A stretch of DNA of 64,000 nt, from positions 124,001-188,000 of the forward strand of contig NZ_BIMH01000005.1 in the NCBI RefSeq assembly GCF_004000985.1, written 5' to 3'. Of the stretch, positions 59,927 through 64,000 are shown in pieces. A model generated the notes under the pieces. The model was not told where the DNA came from, ran no database searches, and saw only the letters and a program-made list of their open reading frames with translations. Position 1 is the stretch's first letter; each line of letters opens with the position of its first letter. The DNA comes from Paenibacillus validus NBRC 15382. Lineage in GTDB: Bacteria > Bacillota > Bacilli > Paenibacillales > NBRC-103111. A program made the translations under genes and the position numbers.

Positions 59927-61114
59927 ATGACGAGAAGGGACGCCGTTATTGTGAGCGCCGTTCGTACGGCCATCGGCAGTTTTAACGGGAGCTTAGCCGC
60001 TGTACCGGCTACGGAGCTTGGATCGGTTGTGATCCAAAGCGCGCTTGACCGTTCAGGAGTCGCTGCCCATGAAGTGGATGAAATTATAATGGGGAATGTA
60101 TACCAGGCCGGATTGGGACAAAATCCCGCCCGTCAGGCTGCAGTCAAAGCCGGCCTGCCGGAATCCATTCCGGCGATGACCATCAATAAGGTATGTGGTT
60201 CGGGTCTTAAAGCCGTGCATTTAGCGGCACAGGCCATTTGGGCTGGAGAAGCCGAAGCCGTTTTGGCGGGTGGAATGGAAAATATGAGCAGAGCGCCGTA
60301 TTTGTTGGAGAACGCCAGAAGCGGCTTCCGGATGGGGGACCAGCAGGTGGTCGACAGCCTCATTCGCGACGGATTATGGTGCGCGTTTCATGACTATCAC
60401 ATGGGGATCACGGCAGAGAACCTGTGCGAGAAGTACGCCATTTCCCGGGAAGCGCAGGATGAATTCGCAGCCTGGAGCCAGCAAAAAGCGGAAACGGCGA
60501 CAGCCCAAGGGAAATTCAGGGATGAAATCGCTCCTGTTCGGATTCCGCAAAGAAAAGGCGACGCCCTTGTCTTTGAAACAGATGAATTTCCCCGTAAAGG
60601 CGTCACGGCTGAGGACCTCGGCCAATTAAAACCGTCCTTCATGAAGAATGGAACCGTGACTGCGGGCAACGCCTCAGGCATCAATGACGGGGCTGCGTGC
60701 CTGCTTATCATGAGCAGGGAAAAGGCGCAAAAGCTCGGAATACCTCCACTAGGGGTTATAAAAGCCAACGCTTCCGCAGGGGTTGATCCTAGTATCATGG
60801 GACTCGGTCCCGTACCGGCCACGCGGAAAGCGCTGCACAAAGCAGGCCTCTCCCTCGAAGATATAGACCTGATCGAAGCGAATGAAGCTTTTGCCGTACA
60901 GGCTCTTGCCGTTGACCGGGAGCTCAAATTCAACAGAAGCAAGTTAAATGTAAACGGCGGTGCGATCGCGATCGGACATCCCATTGGCGCGAGCGGCGCC
61001 CGGATTCTGGTTACACTGCTTTATGAAATGAAGCGCCGGTCCTCCCGGTATGGTCTTGCTACGCTGTGCATAGGCGGAGGCCAGGGCATAGCAACGATTG
61101 TTGAAAGGGAATAA
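59927..61114 (+). CDS. Acetyl-CoA C-acyltransferase (thiolase)
   Basis: A 395-residue thiolase with the nucleophile Cys90 in '[12 protein letters not shown]', '[17 protein letters not shown]', the His of '[16 protein letters not shown]' and the second catalytic Cys in '[10 protein letters not shown]'. It would cleave a 3-oxoacyl-CoA into acetyl-CoA and a shortened acyl-CoA. The loop '[20 protein letters not shown]' is typical of thiolase II, so a short-chain 3-oxoacyl-CoA is likely. GGAGAGGAGGG precedes ATG 59927. It is the final gene before a terminator. Confidence 0.94.
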   Translation: MTRRDAVIVSAVRTAIGSFNGSLAAVPATELGSVVIQSALDRSGVAAHEVDEIIMGNVYQAGLGQNPARQAAVKAGLPESIPAMTINKVCGSGLKAVHLAAQAIWAGEAEAVLAGGMENMSRAPYLLENARSGFRMGDQQVVDSLIRDGLWCAFHDYHMGITAENLCEKYAISREAQDEFAAWSQQKAETATAQGKFRDEIAPVRIPQRKGDALVFETDEFPRKGVTAEDLGQLKPSFMKNGTVTAGNASGINDGAACLLIMSREKAQKLGIPPLGVIKANASAGVDPSIMGLGPVPATRKALHKAGLSLEDIDLIEANEAFAVQALAVDRELKFNRSKLNVNGGAIAIGHPIGASGARILVTLLYEMKRRSSRYGLATLCIGGGQGIATIVERE

Positions 61115-61133
61115 ATCGAACCCTCACGTATTA

Positions 61134-61159
61134 AGATCCCCGTATAATGGGGATTTTTT
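61134..61159 (+). terminator. Terminator of the TetR/dehydrogenase/beta-oxidation operon
   Basis: ATCCCC (61136-61141) pairs with GGGGAT (61149-61154) around GTATAAT, followed by a run of T. It lies 21 bases after the thiolase stop. Confidence 0.82.
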
Positions 61160-61265
61160 AATTTTAAGCAGGGAAATGTCGGCAACAAGGAGAGTTCGGG
61201 TTACTTGACCAGCGTAGACGCACTTTTCTATATCCAACTAATGCGATGGGAATATGTATTTTTTA

Positions 61266-61295
61266 TTGACAAATAAACCGTCCGGACGGTATAGT
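61266..61295 (+). promoter_or_regulatory. Promoter of the second TetR gene with operator F in the spacer
   Basis: TTGACA (61266-61271) and TATAGT (61290-61295) are 18 bases apart. ACCGTCCGGACGGT (61277-61290), a perfect palindrome, fills the spacer. The arrangement is the same as at operator D and implies negative control. The upstream gap 61160-61265 shows nothing else recognisable. Confidence 0.75.
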
Positions 61296-61315
61296 AATCA
61301 ACAGGGGGCTATCAT

Positions 61316-61861
61316 ATGACATCAAACTCAAAACGTGACGCAATATTGAAAGTAGCTTGTCGCCTCGTGAGGGAAAAAGGAGCTTTGCAGCTTACATTGG
61401 ATGCCGTCGCCAAAGAAGCTGGCGTAAGCAAAGGCGGTCTCTTATACCATTTTCCATCCAAAGAGCTACTCATTCAGGCTATTTTAAGCGATTTTCTGGA
61501 CCGATTCGATTCGGACACAACGGAGGAAGCTGTGCGTAATACCAATCTGAACAATGGGTGGGCACAAGCTTATTTGATTAAAACATTTGAGATTAGCAAG
61601 GATGATCTGGAAATGAGTTCGGGCGTTTTGGCAGCCGCCGCAAACAACCCGGAGCTGCTGGAACCGATGCGCCAACGCTATATAACCTGGCAGAATCGAA
61701 TGGCTGCCGAGTGTTCAAATCCTGTTCAGGCTACGGTGGCCAGGCTGGCCGGAGACGGATTATTTTTCTGTGAACTGTTCGGATTTGCGCCGCTGGATGA
61801 AGAATTGCGATCATCTGTCCTCGCTTATCTCATGAAAATGACCGAAAAGCAGGACGCCTAG
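61316..61861 (+). CDS. TetR/AcrR family regulator of the SMR efflux pair
   Basis: A 181-residue repressor with helix-turn-helix 'LTLDAVAKEAGVSKGGLLYH' and 'FPSKELLIQAIL'; the C-terminal domain has 'SSGVLAAAANNPELLEPMRQ', as in TetR regulators that flank SMR genes. It is 1 base from the first SMR gene, and operator F lies in its promoter, so it should regulate itself and the efflux genes. ATG 61316 follows AGGGGG. Because operator F resembles sites A-E, cross-talk with the TetR encoded at 47053 is possible. Confidence 0.9.
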   Translation: MTSNSKRDAILKVACRLVREKGALQLTLDAVAKEAGVSKGGLLYHFPSKELLIQAILSDFLDRFDSDTTEEAVRNTNLNNGWAQAYLIKTFEISKDDLEMSSGVLAAAANNPELLEPMRQRYITWQNRMAAECSNPVQATVARLAGDGLFFCELFGFAPLDEELRSSVLAYLMKMTEKQDA

Positions 61862-61862
61862 C

Positions 61863-62228
61863 ATGCCTTGGTTCTATGTGCTAGTTGGCGGTGTCATGGA
61901 TGTTGGCTGGGCCATTGGGTTGAAATTGTCGCAAGGATTCTCCAATCCGCTCCTAAGCATAGCAACCATTATATGTATCCTCATCAGTTATGGATGTTAT
62001 GTCAAATCGATCCGGATGCTTCCAGCGGGAACCGCATATGCGGTTTTTACCGGTGTAGGCGGAGCGGGGACTGTGATCGCAGGGATGCTGTTTTTGAATG
62101 AACCCGCAGATTGGATGAGAATAGGCTTTATTTCGTTCATGTTTTTCGGCATCCTTGGTTTAAAAAGCATGGAAGCCAAAGAACCCCCTGTAAACCAAAC
62201 AACGACCCGTTATCGGGAGGAATTATAA
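61863..62228 (+). CDS. SMR family efflux protein, YkkC-like half, with Asp in place of the key Glu
   Basis: A 121-residue four-helix small multidrug resistance protein: 'MPWFYVLVGGVMDVGWAIGL', 'YGCYVKSIRMLPAGTAYAVF', 'TGVGGAGTVIAGMLFLNEP' and 'IGFISFMFFGILGLKSME'. In family members the first helix has an essential membrane-embedded Glu near residue 14 (as in F-E-V-G/V-W), and here that residue is Asp13 (GTC ATG GAT GTT). The protein is otherwise typical and longer at the C-terminus. It pairs with the next gene, like YkkC with YkkD. ATG 61863 overlaps nothing and follows the TetR stop by one base. Confidence 0.88.
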   Translation: MPWFYVLVGGVMDVGWAIGLKLSQGFSNPLLSIATIICILISYGCYVKSIRMLPAGTAYAVFTGVGGAGTVIAGMLFLNEPADWMRIGFISFMFFGILGLKSMEAKEPPVNQTTTRYREEL

Positions 62229-62230
62229 AA

Positions 62231-62545
62231 TTGGATTGGATTTGTTTGATCGTCGCCGGTTTGTTAGAGGTTGTCAGTGTCGTGTTGATGAAGAGGCTGC
62301 ATGGATTCAGGCTGAACAAGACCACCCTTATCTGTATAGCAACCTTGGGAGGCAGTCTCTTTTTACTTTCATTATCTCTTGCTTCCATTCCGGTCGGCAC
62401 CGCTTATGCCATATGGACGGGTATAGGGTCTGTAGGCGCAGTGATTGTGGGCATGATTTTTTTTAATGAAAGCTACAGCCTGAGAAAAACTATGTATATC
62501 GCCATGATTGTCATTGGCATTGTTGGATTAAAATTGACTTCTTGA
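62231..62545 (+). CDS. SMR family efflux protein, YkkD-like half
   Basis: A 104-residue four-helix SMR protein with the essential Glu in 'LIVAGLLEVVSVVLMKRL', then 'LSLASIPVGTAYAIWTGIGS' and 'MYIAMIVIGIVGLKLTS'. TTG 62231 has GGGAGG 10 bases upstream and is 2 bases after the first SMR stop. The two proteins probably form a hetero-oligomer that exports a cationic compound. It ends the TetR-SMR operon; the 114 bases before the next gene show only a ribosome site and no clear terminator. Confidence 0.9.
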   Translation: MDWICLIVAGLLEVVSVVLMKRLHGFRLNKTTLICIATLGGSLFLLSLSLASIPVGTAYAIWTGIGSVGAVIVGMIFFNESYSLRKTMYIAMIVIGIVGLKLTS

Positions 62546-62659
62546 GGAATAAAGGTGTCTACCCATCTGAGCAGGGTGCACCACGCAGTATAACCAACTA
62601 TATATCTATGGATACTTTGTTATTTTCACAGCGTGTATGGAAAGGAGTAGACAGATGGG

Positions 62660-63475
62660 ATGGCAGAAGTACCCGTGCGAAACTTAAAAAAGAGACGTTC
62701 TAAAGCGAGCAGCACGATTTATTACGGTATTTCCGCGTTGTCCGTTTTGATCGCTCTTATCTTATGGCTGCTGGCCAGCACGAAGGGTTGGGTGAACCCG
62801 CTATTCGTTCCGTCTCCGGCTGCGGTCTGGACAGCATTTCTCGATATTGCGCGCGAAGGCTATAAAGGAGTGTCGTTGGCAGGACACATTGGCGCCAGTA
62901 TGAAACGTTTGTTTCTGGCGTTGGCAGCTGCCTGTATAACTGCTGTGCCGTTAGGCATCCTATGCGGCCGATTGAGGTGGCTTCGAGCCATTTTCGACCC
63001 CTTTATTGAGTTCTATCGTCCGCTTCCGCCTCTTGCGTATTATTCGCTGCTAGTCCTTTGGTTTGGCATTACCGATACATCCAAAATCATCCTGCTGTTC
63101 TTGGGCGCATTCGCACCGCTGTTCATTACGACGGTCTATAGCAGTCAGCGCATACCGATGGATCGAATCCATGGAGCCAAGTCGTTGGGTGCATCCGGCT
63201 GGAATATATACCTGTATGTCATATTCCCTTCGTGTCTTCCGGATATATTAACAGGGCTTCGTACGGCTGTTGGTGTTACTTATGCCACACTGGTAGCTGC
63301 CGAGATGATTGCGGCTGTATCCGGGATCGGTTGGATGGTGTTGGACGCAAGTAAATTTTTACGAAGTGATATTATTTATGCGGCTATTATGATGATGGGG
63401 ATTATTGCAGTCCTTATTGACGCCTTGCTCCGGAGACTTATTCGTTGGGCATCGCCATGGACGGAAGGGCAGTAG
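62660..63475 (+). CDS. ABC transporter permease of the taurine/alkanesulfonate (TauC/SsuC) type
   Basis: A 271-residue inner-membrane permease with six hydrophobic segments, 'WVNPLFVPSPAAVWTAFLDI' at the N-terminus, 'EFYRPLPPLAYYSLLVLWFG' in the middle and the coupling helix 'GAKSLGASGWNIYLYVIFPS'. These are hallmarks of the NitT/TauT group, which imports taurine, sulfonates, nitrate or related anions. GGAGTAGACAG precedes ATG 62660. It lies 41 bases before the binding-protein gene; the ATPase is expected beyond the window. Confidence 0.9.
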   Translation: MAEVPVRNLKKRRSKASSTIYYGISALSVLIALILWLLASTKGWVNPLFVPSPAAVWTAFLDIAREGYKGVSLAGHIGASMKRLFLALAAACITAVPLGILCGRLRWLRAIFDPFIEFYRPLPPLAYYSLLVLWFGITDTSKIILLFLGAFAPLFITTVYSSQRIPMDRIHGAKSLGASGWNIYLYVIFPSCLPDILTGLRTAVGVTYATLVAAEMIAAVSGIGWMVLDASKFLRSDIIYAAIMMMGIIAVLIDALLRRLIRWASPWTEGQ

Positions 63476-63516
63476 ATACACACGAAGATGAAGATGATAA
63501 GGAGAGAGGTCTCTTG

Positions 63517-64000
63517 TTGATTCATAAGTCAAAGAAACAAATACATACCGCTATCTTATTATTAATTACGTTGATGATGGTCATATCCGGTTGCGGTAGT
63601 GCCGGTACGGCTAACTCCCCATCCGCAGCTGAGGAAAGCACAGCCAAGCCGACAGCTGCTGGAGCACAAGACCCTGGCAAAGCCAGTGAGCTTCCTAAAG
63701 AAATCAAAATCGGCTATCAGGTTTCACCAAACGGGGAACTGCTGGCCAAAGCGCTGGGATTAGCGGAAAAGAGATTCCCGGATGTTAAAGTTTCGTGGCT
63801 GAAATTCGACTCCGGTCGCGACGTGAATGTAGCCATGGCTGCGGGAGGAATTGATTTAGGTCTGGTCGGAACACCGCCGGGCGCATCCGGGATCGCACAA
63901 GGGCTTCCTTATCAAATTTATTATATTCACGACGTCATCGGCGAGAGCGAAGCGCTGGTCGTGAAGAATAATTCGGGTATCCAATCGTTGCAAGATTTGA
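63517..64000 (+). CDS. Taurine-type ABC transporter substrate-binding lipoprotein (TauA-like), cut at window end
   Basis: The N-terminal 161 residues are visible. A signal with lipobox ISGC is followed by a Ser/Ala/Thr-rich linker and then 'IKIGYQVSPNGELLAKALG', 'VSWLKFDSGRDVNVAMAAGG' and 'IYYIHDVIGESEALVVKNN'. This pattern, especially the I-x-D-V-I-G-E-S/A-E-A-L-V segment, is characteristic of taurine-binding TauA proteins. There is no ATG: TTG 63517, or the adjacent TTG 63514, follows AAGGAGAGAGG. The reading frame runs off the window. Confidence 0.85.
   Translation, partial: MIHKSKKQIHTAILLLITLMMVISGCGSAGTANSPSAAEESTAKPTAAGAQDPGKASELPKEIKIGYQVSPNGELLAKALGLAEKRFPDVKVSWLKFDSGRDVNVAMAAGGIDLGLVGTPPGASGIAQGLPYQIYYIHDVIGESEALVVKNNSGIQSLQDL

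Overview
The window looks like chromosomal DNA from an endospore-forming member of the Bacillota, most likely Paenibacillaceae. The evidence is a tricistronic GerA-type germinant receptor with its small companion protein, a CotD-like coat protein, strong G-rich ribosome binding sites with frequent TTG/GTG starts, an IseA/copper-amine-oxidase-stalk secreted protein and a FadF-type ETF oxidoreductase. No rRNA, tRNA, CRISPR array, phage gene or transposase was seen. Nearly all genes are on the + strand.

Layout. (1) 1-831: the start of a TRAP solute-binding lipoprotein gene on the - strand, cut by the window edge. (2) 1.1-1.8 kb: a frame-broken YcdB/YcdC-like gene. (3) 2.0-6.2 kb: germinant receptor operon. 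(4) 6.4-9.4 kb: type III polyketide synthase, methyltransferase and FAD oxidoreductase, probably a phenolic-lipid operon. (5) 9.4-11.1 kb: a perfect 18-bp hairpin, a small coat protein gene on the - strand and a luciferase-like monooxygenase. (6) 11.3-17.3 kb: two ABC ATPases, permeases and an ECF sigma factor. (7) 17.5-18.2 kb: a secreted stalk/IseA-like protein on the - strand.

(8) 18.3-33.3 kb: an IclR-regulated catabolic island. It encodes a three-subunit molybdenum hydroxylase with a metallo-beta-lactamase hydrolase inserted between subunit genes, molybdenum-cofactor genes (moaA, xdhC-like, mocA-like, a molybdopterin-binding protein), then a complete 2-oxoacid dehydrogenase complex (E3, E1 alpha, E1 beta, E2) with a 4-oxalocrotonate-type tautomerase. 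Three copies of the palindrome TGGAACnnCGTTCCA lie upstream of the IclR gene.

(9) 33.5-61.1 kb: a second catabolic block. It has an MmgE/PrpD protein, a hydantoinase/ketone-carboxylase-like HyuA/HyuB pair, a branched-chain-type ABC importer with a fused permease-ATPase, an iron alcohol dehydrogenase, an SDR, a thioesterase, a TetR regulator, a second 2-oxoacid dehydrogenase complex, and a complete acyl-CoA oxidation set (CoA ligase, acyl-CoA dehydrogenase, enoyl-CoA hydratase, ETF, FadF-like membrane oxidoreductase, thiolase). In the second complex the lipoyl domain sits on E3, and E2 has none. (10) 61.3-62.5 kb: a second TetR gene with a paired SMR efflux system. (11) 62.7 kb to the end: the start of a taurine/alkanesulfonate-type ABC importer.

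Common thread. Six operators of form ACC-N8-GGT lie before hyuA, the ABC importer, the thioesterase-TetR-dehydrogenase operon and the second TetR gene. In two cases the operator sits exactly between a good -35 and -10. The genes of region 9 therefore look like one TetR regulon that imports a compound, activates it and degrades it through CoA thioesters. The substrates of both catabolic blocks cannot be named from sequence alone.
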